Below, piece by piece: positions 9,732-18,439 of a stretch of 64,000 bases of DNA. The notes under the pieces are model-generated. The model was not told where the DNA came from, did no database searches, and saw only the letters and a list, made by a program, of their open reading frames with translations. How positions within the stretch are numbered: the stretch's first letter is position 1; every line of letters starts with the position of its first letter. The position numbers were made by a program, and so were the translations under genes. The stretch lies in the NCBI RefSeq assembly GCF_001665395.1, contig NZ_LZSG01000018.1, forward strand, positions 1 through 64,000, in the 5' to 3' direction. Source of the DNA: Mycobacterium sp. 1164966.3. GTDB taxonomy: Bacteria; Actinomycetota; Actinomycetes; Mycobacteriales; Mycobacteriaceae.

Positions 9732-10943
9732 ATGACATTGAACGACACCGCAAACGACACGGACGTCTACTACGACCCCTACGACACCGACATCATCGCC
9801 GACCCGTACCCCGTCTACGGGCGACTACGCGAAGAGGCGCCGATCTATTACAACGAGCGCTACGACTTCTGGGCGATATCAAGGCATTCCGACGTCGAGC
9901 AGGCATTGGCCAACTGGCAGGTCTTTTCCAATCGTCGCAGCGACATCCTCGAGCTGATCAAGTCGAAGTTCGACATGCCCGGTGGCGTGATGATGTTCCA
10001 GGATCCGCCCGAACACACGACGCTGCGCGGGTTGATGTCGCGGGTGTTCACGCCGCGCCGGATGGCCGCGATCGAGGACCAGATCCGTGCCTACTGCATC
10101 CGGTGCCTGGATCCGCTGGTCGGCTCCGACAGCTTCGACATCATCGCCGAGCTGGCATCGATGATGCCGATGCGGGTGATCGGGATGCTGTTGGGAATAC
10201 CTGAGTCAGAACAGATTTCGGTGCGCGACGCCAATGACGCCAACCTGCGCACCAAGCCCGGCGCGCCGCTCAAGGTAGCCGACGCGGACTCCATTGCCGA
10301 CGGCCGGATCTACGCCGACTACGTCGAATGGCGGTCCAAGAACCCGTCCGACGACCTGATGACGCAGTTGCTCAACGTCGAATTCGAAGACGACCAGGGT
10401 GTACACCGCAAGCTGACCCGCAAGGAGGTGCTGCACTACACCCAAGTGGTGGCCGGTGCGGGCAACGAGACGACGGGCCGGCTGATCGGCTGGTTGGCGA
10501 AGGTGCTCGCCGAGCATCCCGATCAGCGGCGCGAAATCTATCAGGATCGGTCGCTGCTGAATCGCGCCGTGGACGAGACGCTGCGGTTCGAGCCCACCGG
10601 ACCTCATGTCGCGCGTTGGATGGCAAAGGATTTCGAGTGCTACGGCAGGACCGTTCCCGCGGGTAGCGCCATGCTGTTGCTCTTCGGCGCCGCCAATCGG
10701 GATCCTCGCCGCTACACAGATCCAGACACGTTCAACATCCACCGCGACAACATCTCGCACATCACCTTCGGCAAGGGCGTGCACTACTGCCTGGGCGCTA
10801 ACCTGGCCCGCCTGGAAGGGCGCGTGGCACTCGACGAAATGCTCAACCGGTGGCCCGAGTGGGGGATCGATTACGACACCGCGAAACTGGCGCCGACGTC
10901 CACGGTCCGCGGCTGGGAGCGGCTGCGGGTCGTGCTGCCCTGA
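9732..10943 (+). CDS. Cytochrome P450 monooxygenase
   Basis: The 403-residue soluble bacterial P450 has the I-helix AGAGNETTG, the K-helix ETLRFEP (ExxR), and the heme loop FGKGVHYCLGANLARLEGR with cysteine thiolate. Start ATG 9732 has AAGGAAG immediately upstream. It follows the SDR within one transcript controlled by the palindrome at 8846-8863. No ferredoxin gene is adjacent, so electrons must come from a distant partner. The substrate is unknown; the neighbouring alcohol dehydrogenase suggests hydroxylation followed by oxidation. It could not be assigned to a named CYP family by eye. Confidence 0.9.
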   Translation: MTLNDTANDTDVYYDPYDTDIIADPYPVYGRLREEAPIYYNERYDFWAISRHSDVEQALANWQVFSNRRSDILELIKSKFDMPGGVMMFQDPPEHTTLRGLMSRVFTPRRMAAIEDQIRAYCIRCLDPLVGSDSFDIIAELASMMPMRVIGMLLGIPESEQISVRDANDANLRTKPGAPLKVADADSIADGRIYADYVEWRSKNPSDDLMTQLLNVEFEDDQGVHRKLTRKEVLHYTQVVAGAGNETTGRLIGWLAKVLAEHPDQRREIYQDRSLLNRAVDETLRFEPTGPHVARWMAKDFECYGRTVPAGSAMLLLFGAANRDPRRYTDPDTFNIHRDNISHITFGKGVHYCLGANLARLEGRVALDEMLNRWPEWGIDYDTAKLAPTSTVRGWERLRVVLP

Positions 10944-10965
10944 AATGAACTCGCTGGACATGCGC

Positions 10966-11025
10966 GCCGAGCGTGCTCTGAGGGCGACTCTTCGGCCAAA
11001 TTATCGCCCTCAGAACACGTTCGGC
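10966..11025. terminator. Inverted repeat between convergent genes
   Basis: Arms at 10966-10987 and 11004-11025 (GCCGAGCGTGCTCTGAGGGC against its complement) pair over 22 bases with two mismatches around a 16-base loop. A second small hairpin, TTCGGC-GAAAT-GCCGAA, follows at 11020-11036. They lie between the P450 stop and the convergent TetR stop, so a bidirectional terminator is likely. There is no U-tract. Confidence 0.65.
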
Positions 11026-11060
11026 GAAATGCCGAACGATCTGCGAGCGGAAGCTAAGGC

Positions 11061-11693
11061 TCAGTCCGAGCTGCGGCGCGCTTTGGGAGTCGGCATTTCG
11101 AATCGGTCGAGGAAGCGGCGCACCAGCGTGACGGCCTCGTCGTGGCCTCTCGACGTGCCCAACCCTTCCTCCAGGATGAGCGTGCGGCCGATCGCGGCGA
11201 TGACGACCGCCAAGCCCGCCGGCGGGAATTCGGTTGCATCCAAACCATGTTCGCGAACGATGAAGTTCAGCGCGGTGATCTGCATTTCGCGCCAGCGCTC
11301 GGACCAGGCCGCGATCTCTGCGCGAATCTCCTTGCGGTGGTTGGCCAGACCCATGAACTCCAGCAACAGCCGGGTGTCCTTCGCTTCGGTAAGAGTGTCC
11401 CAGAACGCGTGCAGTGGACGGTCCGACGCGAACGCTTCTCGCTGGCGCTCGAGGTAGACCGCGGCACCGCGCCGGAAAACGGCCAGATACAACTCGTCCA
11501 TCGTCGGGAAGTAGTAGTGCACCAGAGCCGGTTTGACACCGGCTTTGGCCGCGACTCGGCGCGAGGTCGCCGCGGCGTAACCCTCCTCGACCATGATCTG
11601 GCTCGTCGCGTCGACCAGCATGTCGCGCGCGCTCGAGTCGCGCGCCTTCGGCCGTTGGGAAGCCGTCATGCCGTCAGATTTCCGGCTCGACAT
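11061..11693 (-). CDS. TetR/AcrR-family repressor
   Basis: The 210-residue protein has a canonical N-terminal TetR helix-turn-helix: ILVDATSQIMVEEGY-type helix 1, then TSRRVAAKAGVKPALVHYYFPTMDELYLAVF. A variable helical ligand domain follows. It probably controls itself and both neighbouring SDR/P450 units, because the same palindrome lies 42 bases upstream of its own start (11735-11750), before the divergent SDR at 11884 and before the SDR-P450 pair at 8884. The inducer is presumably the substrate of those enzymes. An internal Met eight codons in (MTASQRPK) is an alternative start. Confidence 0.88.
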   Translation of the reverse strand: MSSRKSDGMTASQRPKARDSSARDMLVDATSQIMVEEGYAAATSRRVAAKAGVKPALVHYYFPTMDELYLAVFRRGAAVYLERQREAFASDRPLHAFWDTLTEAKDTRLLLEFMGLANHRKEIRAEIAAWSERWREMQITALNFIVREHGLDATEFPPAGLAVVIAAIGRTLILEEGLGTSRGHDEAVTLVRRFLDRFEMPTPKARRSSD

Positions 11694-11734
11694 AGACGAC
11701 CGTCGAGTAAAGCATGTTCAGTTCCCCTCGGCCG

Positions 11735-11750
11735 TTGAGCGATCGCCCAA
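11735..11750. promoter_or_regulatory. TetR-type operator, tetR promoter
   Basis: TTGAGCGATCGCCCAA matches the perfect palindrome at 8846-8863 with one changed base. It lies 42 bases upstream of the tetR start codon, as expected for autoregulation. Confidence 0.65.
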
Positions 11751-11853
11751 ATAGGGCAGCCTCATGCTTCCATCTCCCGTGGTAGTGGTCAAGGCTGGGT
11801 AGGCGCCCTTGACCACCATCGACACCGGGTGATAGGCATGTGAAGCCAATCGG

Positions 11854-11869
11854 TTGGGCGATCGCTCAG
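11854..11869. promoter_or_regulatory. TetR-type operator, second SDR promoter
   Basis: TTGGGCGATCGCTCAG is the inverted counterpart of the site at 11735-11750 and lies 14 bases before GTG 11884. Its first three bases read TTG in frame with the SDR, which could mislead start prediction. Confidence 0.65.
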
Positions 11870-11883
11870 GAAGGCGGCGTTGG

Positions 11884-12588
11884 GTGAAGACGGCTGTCGT
11901 GACGGGTGGCGCGTCGGGAATCGGGCGTGCGGTCGCAGAACGGCTGCGCGACGACGGTTTTCGGGTGGCCGTCATCGACCTGTCACCCACCGACGACGGG
12001 TTCGGCCATGTCGCCGACGTGACCGACCCGGCACAGGTCGACGCCACGATGTCGGCGGTCCGCGCGGAACTCGGCCCAATCCTGGTGCTGGTCAACGCGG
12101 CCGGGATGGAAGGCTTCAAGAAGTTCACCCACCTGTCGTTCGACGAGTGGTCCAGGGTGATCGACGTGAACCTGAACGGCGTCTTCCACACCATTCAAGC
12201 GGTGCTGCCGGACATGGTCGAGGCGGGATGGGGACGCATCGTCAACATCTCGTCGTCCAGCACCCATTCCGGCCAGCCGTACATGGCCCACTACGTGGCG
12301 GCGAAATCCGCGGTCAACGGCCTGACCAAGTCACTGGCGCTCGAATACGGCCCGTGCGGGATCACGGTCAATGCGGTGCCACCGGGATTTGTCGACACGC
12401 CGATGCTGCGCAGCGCCGAGCGGCGACAACTGCTCGGCGGAACCGTGGAGGACCACATCAAGCGCACCCCGGTGCGGCGGGTGGGCCGGCCCGAGGATAT
12501 CGCCGCCGCATGCGCGTTCTTCATATCCGAAGAAGCGGGCTATATCACCGGTCAAATTTTAGGCGTAAACGGCGGCCGCAACACCTGA
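11884..12588 (+). CDS. SDR-family oxidoreductase
   Basis: This 234-residue short-chain dehydrogenase has TGGASGIG, an altered NAG motif (VNAAGME), catalytic Ser in NISSSS and YVAAK. Its closing GYITGQILGVNGG is typical of FabG-like reductases. GTG 11884 follows AGGAAGG (11869-11875); the upstream in-frame TTG at 11854 belongs to the operator. It is divergent from tetR and carries the same palindrome, so it probably works on the same substrate as the 8884-10943 pair. The role could be a 3-hydroxyacyl or alcohol dehydrogenase step; the sequence alone does not decide. Confidence 0.85.
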   Translation: MKTAVVTGGASGIGRAVAERLRDDGFRVAVIDLSPTDDGFGHVADVTDPAQVDATMSAVRAELGPILVLVNAAGMEGFKKFTHLSFDEWSRVIDVNLNGVFHTIQAVLPDMVEAGWGRIVNISSSSTHSGQPYMAHYVAAKSAVNGLTKSLALEYGPCGITVNAVPPGFVDTPMLRSAERRQLLGGTVEDHIKRTPVRRVGRPEDIAAACAFFISEEAGYITGQILGVNGGRNT

Positions 12589-12708
12589 GCGGAAAAGTGC
12601 GCCAATCACTTTCGGGGCTGCGAACCACGCCGTGCTGCCCAACACGTTTAGGGCACCGGCCGGCCGGGGTATCTTGTGCCGAATCCCCCTGACCGGAAGA
12701 GATCTAGC

Positions 12709-13095
12709 GTGGCTGCGAGTTTCGACGACGTGATCAAGTCCAAATATCTGCTTTTGACCACCTTCACCCAGGACGGCCGTCCGAAGCCCACACCTATCTG
12801 GGGAGTGCCCGACGGCGACAAACTGCTGGTGATCACCGACGAAGGGTCGTGGAAAACCAAGCGGATCAAGAACACGCCCAGGGTGACGATCGCGAAGAGC
12901 GCGGCATTGGGCAAGCCGAAAAGTGAAGAGGTCGAAGCCGTCGCGCGCGTGCTGCCGAAGTCCGAGACCCGGCGGGTGTACAACGCCGTGCTCAAACGGT
13001 ATTGGTACCACGCCCCGTGGTTCTATGCGCACTCGATCATCCGCGGCGGTATCGACAAGGTGCATGTCGGACTGGAGATCAAGCCGGCTCCGTAG
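12709..13095 (+). CDS. PPOX-class F420-type flavin/deazaflavin enzyme
   Basis: The 128-residue split-barrel protein begins ASFDDVIKSKYLLLTTF, followed by DGRPKPTPIWGV, an arrangement typical of the Rv2061-like subgroup of PPOX/F420-binding proteins. These proteins bind F420 or a related cofactor and reduce small substrates. GTG 12709 has GGAAGAG upstream and gives the standard family length; GTG 12676 is a poorer alternative. It stands alone after the SDR with a 120-base gap. The substrate is unknown. Confidence 0.75.
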   Translation: MAASFDDVIKSKYLLLTTFTQDGRPKPTPIWGVPDGDKLLVITDEGSWKTKRIKNTPRVTIAKSAALGKPKSEEVEAVARVLPKSETRRVYNAVLKRYWYHAPWFYAHSIIRGGIDKVHVGLEIKPAP

Positions 13096-13252
13096 CACTT
13101 GATGCGGCGCGCGCGTCACAGATTCGTAAATCGAATTTCCGGTTCAGGGAAACGTGGGCCTCGACGCGCAATAATTCTGGTATGGACGCAAGCCCGAACC
13201 GGGTACGCCGTTGTGTTAACGAATGCCGGCTGCGCGGGAATGAGGATCAGCC

Positions 13253-13954
13253 ATGCGCAAAATGATTGCCGCGCTGACTATTATCGGTCTCTGCATTTGC
13301 GGCGCCGGTTGTCACAGTCAGCCCAGTGAAAGCCACAAGCCTTCGAGCTCAACGCCTACCAGCACCAAAAAAGCCCCGCCTCCGGTTACAGAGGGTGCGT
13401 TGAAAGGGTTTCTTCTTGCTCCTGAGCAAATCAACGCCGTCATGGGAGCAACCGACATGAAAGTCACCAACAGCCGCGACGCGATGTCCGACGACAGCGC
13501 CACGATGAGTCCCAAGGAATGCTTAGCCATCGACGGGGCGGCACAGGCCCAGGTCTATGCCAGCAGCGGTTTTATGGCTGAGCGTGACCAGACCCTGAAC
13601 CGCCAAGACGGCAACAATCTAACCCATTTCGCCGAGCAGGCAGTGGTGCTGTTTCCCACCGCGAAGAAAGCCGGCGAATTCTTCAGCACTGCCGCTCAGC
13701 AATGGCAGGCTTGCCGCGAGTACACCCACGTCCAGTCCAAGACGCGGTGGGTTGTCGAGGCGATTTCCAACACCGACGGTGTGCTGAGTACCGTCACCAC
13801 TCTGCAGGACCCTCCCGCCACCGGCTGGAAGGCTTGCGGACGGGCACTGACTGCGAAGAACAACGTGATTATCGACGTCAACACCTGCAGCGTCGAGCCG
13901 AAGAACTCGGCGGTCGACATCGCGAAGCAGATCGCCGCCAGAGTGCCCGGATAG
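13253..13954 (+). CDS. Lipoprotein with PknH-like sensor domain
   Basis: This is a 233-residue exported lipoprotein. It starts with MRKMIAALTIIGLCICGAGC, a signal peptide ending in a lipobox with Cys20. A Ser/Thr/Pro-rich linker follows (about 21-50), then a globular domain resembling the PknH extracellular sensor domain: LLAPEQINAVMGATDM, paired cysteines, and W/C residues near ACGRALTAKNNVIIDVNTC. Many mycobacterial lipoproteins (LppH, LpqQ, LppR) share this domain; ligands are not known. Related proteins occur at 46174-46962 and 59477-60118. Confidence 0.8.
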   Translation: MRKMIAALTIIGLCICGAGCHSQPSESHKPSSSTPTSTKKAPPPVTEGALKGFLLAPEQINAVMGATDMKVTNSRDAMSDDSATMSPKECLAIDGAAQAQVYASSGFMAERDQTLNRQDGNNLTHFAEQAVVLFPTAKKAGEFFSTAAQQWQACREYTHVQSKTRWVVEAISNTDGVLSTVTTLQDPPATGWKACGRALTAKNNVIIDVNTCSVEPKNSAVDIAKQIAARVPG

Positions 13955-14055
13955 GGCGTTCGCGATATTTCGCCGCAGCCGTCACTCCCGCACCGGGAAG
14001 GCGGGCATGCTACGGGTTCGGAATCCGATAGCGTCGGCGATAGCGCACTGGTCCA

Positions 14056-14826
14056 TCACAGCGCCAGCACAGCCCGCGCGACGGCATGGGTACGCGCCGC
14101 ATGCCCGCCGCCGAACAACACCACATGCGCCAGCAGCGGATACAACTGGTGTAGTCCAATTCGGTTGCGCCAGCCTGACTTCAGTGGCCGCACTTGCTGG
14201 TAGCCGTCCAGGATGGCCGCGTAGTGCGGGCAACCGAACAACGCAAGCATCGCCAGATCCGCCTCGCGGTGACCGCCGTGCGCAGCCGGGTCGATCAACA
14301 CCACCCCGTCGGATGTCCACATCACGTTGCCGCCCCACAAATCCCCGTGCAACCGAGCGGGCTGGTCATCATCGTCGAAATCGCCCGCACGACAACGTGT
14401 TACGACGGAGTCGATCAAAGCATGGGTAGCCGCATCGAGTCGCCCGGCAGCGCGCCCTGCCATCGGCGCCAGCCGCTCGTCGGCGTAAAACTCGCCCCAC
14501 CGCTGATGCGGGCGCAACGAAAGCGGCAGTGGCTCGGACAGCGGCCCGAAGAACCCGGGCCCGTCCCAGCCATCGGGGCCCGCGCCGAATCCCGCGGCAC
14601 CGGCGTCGTGCATAACGGCCAATCGACTGCCGAATAAGAACGCCGCTTGTCGGTTGGGAGTTACCGAATCAAGGCGCCGCAACGTCAGGCTGTCCGAGGC
14701 GACCGAAATCACCTGCGCGCAGGGCACACCGCCGTCAACGCCGGAAAGCCAATGCAGTCCCGCGGCTTCCCACTCGAAGTAGCCCGCGGGCACGCTCGGA
14801 TGGCGCTTGACGAAGTCGGCTTTCAT
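14056..14826 (-). CDS. Fructosamine-kinase-family protein
   Basis: The product is 256 residues from ATG 14826. The kinase signature HGDLWGGNVMW (catalytic Asp and Asn), followed by IDPAAHGGHREADLAML, matches the fructosamine/ketosamine kinase family, which phosphorylates glycated amines so that they can be removed. Mycobacterial substrates have not been assigned from sequence. The N-terminal sugar-kinase-like lobe is complete. An upstream in-frame ATG (14889) overlaps the divergent SDR start and is less likely. The SDR starts 52 bases away on the other strand. Confidence 0.8.
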   Translation of the reverse strand: MKADFVKRHPSVPAGYFEWEAAGLHWLSGVDGGVPCAQVISVASDSLTLRRLDSVTPNRQAAFLFGSRLAVMHDAGAAGFGAGPDGWDGPGFFGPLSEPLPLSLRPHQRWGEFYADERLAPMAGRAAGRLDAATHALIDSVVTRCRAGDFDDDDQPARLHGDLWGGNVMWTSDGVVLIDPAAHGGHREADLAMLALFGCPHYAAILDGYQQVRPLKSGWRNRIGLHQLYPLLAHVVLFGGGHAARTHAVARAVLAL

Positions 14827-14877
14827 CGCGGTTCGACTGTAGTAGCGTCGTGCCAGCGGGGTGGCGGAGGAGTGCCA

Positions 14878-15663
14878 ATGGATCTGCATCTAGCGGGCAA
14901 GATTGCCGTCGTCACCGGCGCCAGCAAGGGCATCGGATTTGCGATCACCAAGGCCTTCGTCGAGGCCGGCGCGCACGTGGTAGGCGGAGCGCGAAGCTGT
15001 GGCGAGGGGCTGGCGGCGCTCCAGCAGGCCGGTCAGGTGTCGTTCGTGCAAGTGGATTTGGCTCAGCCCGATTCCGCCGAGGAGCTGATCGCCGCGGCGG
15101 CCGACCGCGGCGGAATCGACGTTCTGGTCAACAACGTCGGCGGTGCCACGGTTCACCCGGACGGATTCGCCAGCATCACCGACGATCAGTGGCAAGCGTC
15201 CTGGGACCTGAATGTGCTGGGCGCCGTGCGGCCCACTCGCGCGGCGCTGCCGCAGATAGAAAGGCGCGGCGGCGGTTCGATCGTCTTTGTCGGTTCGATC
15301 AGCGCGTATCTTCCTGGCCCCGATACCTATAACTACTGCGCCGCGAAGGCCGCCATCACCAATATCGCGAAGGCATTGTCAAAAGAATTGGCGCCGAACA
15401 ACATTCGTGTCAACTCGGTCAGCCCGGGTGCGGTGTCCACCCGACGATGGATGGAGCATGGCGGGCCGGCCGATGTGTTCGCCGCGGCCAACGGCCAGAC
15501 GCCCGACGAGGTCAGGGCGGAGCTCGCAAGCGCCGCACCCACGGGCCGGTTCAGCACTCCTGAAGAAGTCGCAGACCTGATCGTCTTCCTGGCCAGTGAC
15601 CGCGCCGGGAACATCACCGGATCCGACTACCGCATCGACGGCGGGTACGTCACGACCCTGTGA
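14878..15663 (+). CDS. SDR-family oxidoreductase
   Basis: The 261-residue short-chain dehydrogenase has TGASKGIG, NNVGG (variant NAG motif), the catalytic serine region VGSISAY and YNYCAAK. ATG 14878 has GGAGGAG a few bases upstream, and the preceding open frame is the antisense of the kinase gene. The last residues GNITGSDYRIDGGYVTTL are typical of the family. The substrate is unknown; it resembles 3-oxoacyl reductases and short-chain alcohol dehydrogenases. Confidence 0.83.
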   Translation: MDLHLAGKIAVVTGASKGIGFAITKAFVEAGAHVVGGARSCGEGLAALQQAGQVSFVQVDLAQPDSAEELIAAAADRGGIDVLVNNVGGATVHPDGFASITDDQWQASWDLNVLGAVRPTRAALPQIERRGGGSIVFVGSISAYLPGPDTYNYCAAKAAITNIAKALSKELAPNNIRVNSVSPGAVSTRRWMEHGGPADVFAAANGQTPDEVRAELASAAPTGRFSTPEEVADLIVFLASDRAGNITGSDYRIDGGYVTTL

Positions 15664-15677
15664 CGTGGCCTGAACAG

Positions 15678-18377
15678 CTAGGAGCCCGCTCCGCATCGTT
15701 TGAGTTCTGCTCGGGCTTCGTCGATTTGGTCGGATGCGTAGGTCGCGATGACGGCGTGGCTCATCGTCTCACCCCTGCGGGCGAGTGATTCATAAGTTTC
15801 GTCGCCAAGGACCTCGCGGAGGCCCGCAATGGCGGGCCTAAGTTCAGGCCACGCGCCCACCACGAGCGAGATGGCCGCATGGCCGGCCAGCGTCGCCGCC
15901 GGTGCGTGGCGCCCGAGACGGTACAGATGCGCTGCAAGGAGGGCCAGGTGAAAACTCATACTCGGGAAATTGCCCGACCGGCGATAATTCTCGATGGCCA
16001 CAGCGATATAGTCCAACGCCGCCAGCTGGTCGCCGTGCAGGGCCTCAAGTCGGGCCAGGTTGCCCGCCAGGTATGACTCGTTGCAGCGGATACCGCTGTT
16101 TTGGGCGATCACCCAGCCGCGGCGCAGGGCGTCCAGTGCGCCAACAGGATCGGCGTCCGCGAAGGCGAGGCCGTGGCTCAGCAATGCGTACGAGATTTCC
16201 CAGGGGTTTCCGCTAGCCTCCGCCGCTTCGATCAGGCCATCGGCGGCGGCCATCGCCTCATCGTGGCGGCCTGCCAGGACCAGTGCGCAGATCATGCAGT
16301 CGCGGGCGAGTGTGCGATCATCACGGCCAGCTTTGAAATAAGCGCGGTACCACTCGAAGCACCGCTCGTACTGACCCGTCAACACGTACACACCACCCGG
16401 CAAGCCGTCGAGACCAAACGCCACCGCGTCGCTGCGCCTGGCGAGCAGGCTCGCCTCGGCGTAGCCGATCGCCTGGTCGACCCGTCCCAGCGCCCAGCAG
16501 ACCGCCGCAGTCCCGTATAGGGTCGCCAGCCGGGGATGGTGGACGGCACGGGCGGGCTCGATGAGCTCTTCAGCCCAGGCAACCGGCTCGTAGTTCTCCA
16601 CCAGATAGCCGAACAGCCCCGAGTAAGTGACGATGGCCACGGTGACGTCGAGGTCATTGTGGTCGGCGCCCCACCGAAACGCGGTGCGCAGGTTCGCCAG
16701 TTCCGTGGTGAACCATTCGTAGGCTTCACGCTGGCGAGGGCTGTCCCATAGCGCCAGGATGTCGGTTTCGCGGCCGGCGAAGTAGCGCGCATGGGCATTC
16801 CGAACCTGGGTTGCCTCGCCACGGGCGACCAGTTGCTCCTCGGCGAATTGGCGAATCGTCTCCAACATCGAGAACCTGGTGCGCCCGGCCGACCTGTCGG
16901 CGACAAGCAGCGACTTACGCACGAGGGCGCCAAGTAGATCGAGCACTTCGAAGTCATCTGGGAGATCGGCGGCAGCGGCGAAACCTGTGATCGCACAAGC
17001 GCTTTGCAGGTCAAATCCGCCGGCGAATACCGAACACCGTTCCAGCAGCGCCTTTTCGGCATCGCCAAGCTGGTCGTAAGACCATGCCACCGCATGGTGC
17101 AAGGTTTGATGGCGTTCCAGCCCGCGCCGTGAGCCGACGAGTAGCCGGAACCGTTGATCCAGGCGATCGCGCACCTCGTTCAGCGTCATCGACGCCATCC
17201 GTGAGGCCGCCAGTTCGATCGCCAACGGGATTCCGTCCAGACGACGGCAGATCTCGACCGCTGCGTCGGCGTCGCTCGCATCGGTCAGCGAGAAGTGCGG
17301 CGAAACGTTGCCCGCCCGTTCGACGTACAGCTTGACGGCGGCCGAGTCGGTACCGGCGCCGACGTCCAGCGAGGGCACCGGCCGTAGTTGTTCATCGCCA
17401 AGCCCAAGCCCCTCCCGGCTGGTCGTCAGAACCCGCACGGTCGGTGACACCGCCAGCACGGTCTCGATCAAATCGGCAGCGGCGTCGCGCAGGTGCTCGC
17501 AGTTGTCGAACACCAACAGCCGGATTCTGCCCTCCTGGGCGGCGGCCACACTTTCGGCCATTGTCATGCCCGGTCGCTGGGTGACACCCAGTTCCGTGGC
17601 CACCGCATCGGGCACCGCCGCGGGATCGGTGACCGCGGCCAGCTCGAAAAGCCATATGCCGTCCGGGAATTCATGGGACAGCTGTGCCGCGGCTTCGGTT
17701 GCCAGACGGGTCTTGCCGACCCCGCCTACCCCGGTCAGCGTCACCAACCGATGTGCCCGCAACGCAGCCTGCACCTCGGCGATCTCGGCCTCGCGGCCGA
17801 CGAAGCTGGTTACCGCCGGGCGGAGGTTTCCCGCGTTGACCTCCAGCGTCCGAAGCGGTGGGAAATCCGTCCCCAGTCCCGGTGCTTGCAGCTGGAAAAC
17901 CCCAACCGGACTAGGGAGATCTCGCAACCGCCGTCGTCCCAAGTCCCGTAGATCCACCCCGCTGAGCAGGCTGGCCGTCGACTCGGCCAGCAGCACCTGA
18001 CCACCGTGCCCGGCAGCCATCACCCGCGCGGTCCGGTTGAGCACCGGACCGAAGTAGTCAGCTCCCCGCAACTCGGCTTCGCCGGTGGCCAACCCCATCC
18101 GGACTGGCAGCTCAAGCGCTCTTTGCGCAGCCGTCGCAGCATCGACAGCAGACCGGGCCGAGGCGAACGCGGCGCACACCCCGTCACCCGTGTGCTTGAA
18201 CAGCCAGCCGCCGTGCGCCTCGATCGCGTTGCGCAATACCTCGTCATGCGTTGCGAGCGCCGCCCGCATACCGTCGGCGTCGGCCTCCCACCGGCTAGTC
18301 GAACCCTCGACGTCGGTGAACAAGAAAGTCACTACACCCGACGGCGCGTTCGCCGCAGGAGACGCGGACACCCGCAC
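15678..18377 (-). CDS. Class III cyclase / NB-ARC ATPase, no HTH
   Basis: The 899-residue paralogue of the regulator at 5415-8723 has the same order: cyclase (about 15-135), NB-ARC ATPase (Walker A GVGGVGKT, LLVFDNCEHLRD), then helical repeats. It ends in a helical region (AELKRCGAGS) with no LuxR domain. The cyclase site is canonical: Asp22 and Asp65 for metal, Lys61 and Asp107 for the purine, Asn114 and Arg118 for the transition state. It is therefore a good candidate for an active adenylate cyclase whose output is regulated by the ATPase/TPR part. It ends 14 bases from the convergent SDR stop. Confidence 0.82.
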   Translation of the reverse strand: MRVSASPAANAPSGVVTFLFTDVEGSTSRWEADADGMRAALATHDEVLRNAIEAHGGWLFKHTGDGVCAAFASARSAVDAATAAQRALELPVRMGLATGEAELRGADYFGPVLNRTARVMAAGHGGQVLLAESTASLLSGVDLRDLGRRRLRDLPSPVGVFQLQAPGLGTDFPPLRTLEVNAGNLRPAVTSFVGREAEIAEVQAALRAHRLVTLTGVGGVGKTRLATEAAAQLSHEFPDGIWLFELAAVTDPAAVPDAVATELGVTQRPGMTMAESVAAAQEGRIRLLVFDNCEHLRDAAADLIETVLAVSPTVRVLTTSREGLGLGDEQLRPVPSLDVGAGTDSAAVKLYVERAGNVSPHFSLTDASDADAAVEICRRLDGIPLAIELAASRMASMTLNEVRDRLDQRFRLLVGSRRGLERHQTLHHAVAWSYDQLGDAEKALLERCSVFAGGFDLQSACAITGFAAAADLPDDFEVLDLLGALVRKSLLVADRSAGRTRFSMLETIRQFAEEQLVARGEATQVRNAHARYFAGRETDILALWDSPRQREAYEWFTTELANLRTAFRWGADHNDLDVTVAIVTYSGLFGYLVENYEPVAWAEELIEPARAVHHPRLATLYGTAAVCWALGRVDQAIGYAEASLLARRSDAVAFGLDGLPGGVYVLTGQYERCFEWYRAYFKAGRDDRTLARDCMICALVLAGRHDEAMAAADGLIEAAEASGNPWEISYALLSHGLAFADADPVGALDALRRGWVIAQNSGIRCNESYLAGNLARLEALHGDQLAALDYIAVAIENYRRSGNFPSMSFHLALLAAHLYRLGRHAPAATLAGHAAISLVVGAWPELRPAIAGLREVLGDETYESLARRGETMSHAVIATYASDQIDEARAELKRCGAGS

Positions 18378-18439
18378 AGAATCTCACAAGCACGTGTTCC
18401 TTTTCGGACTTTGCCGCGCCGGCCTGCCACCATGGAGGA

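Noticed and set aside
11854..11883. TTG start for the second SDR
   Set aside because: The TTG is part of the TetR palindrome, and GTG 11884 has the ribosome site and the family N-terminus.
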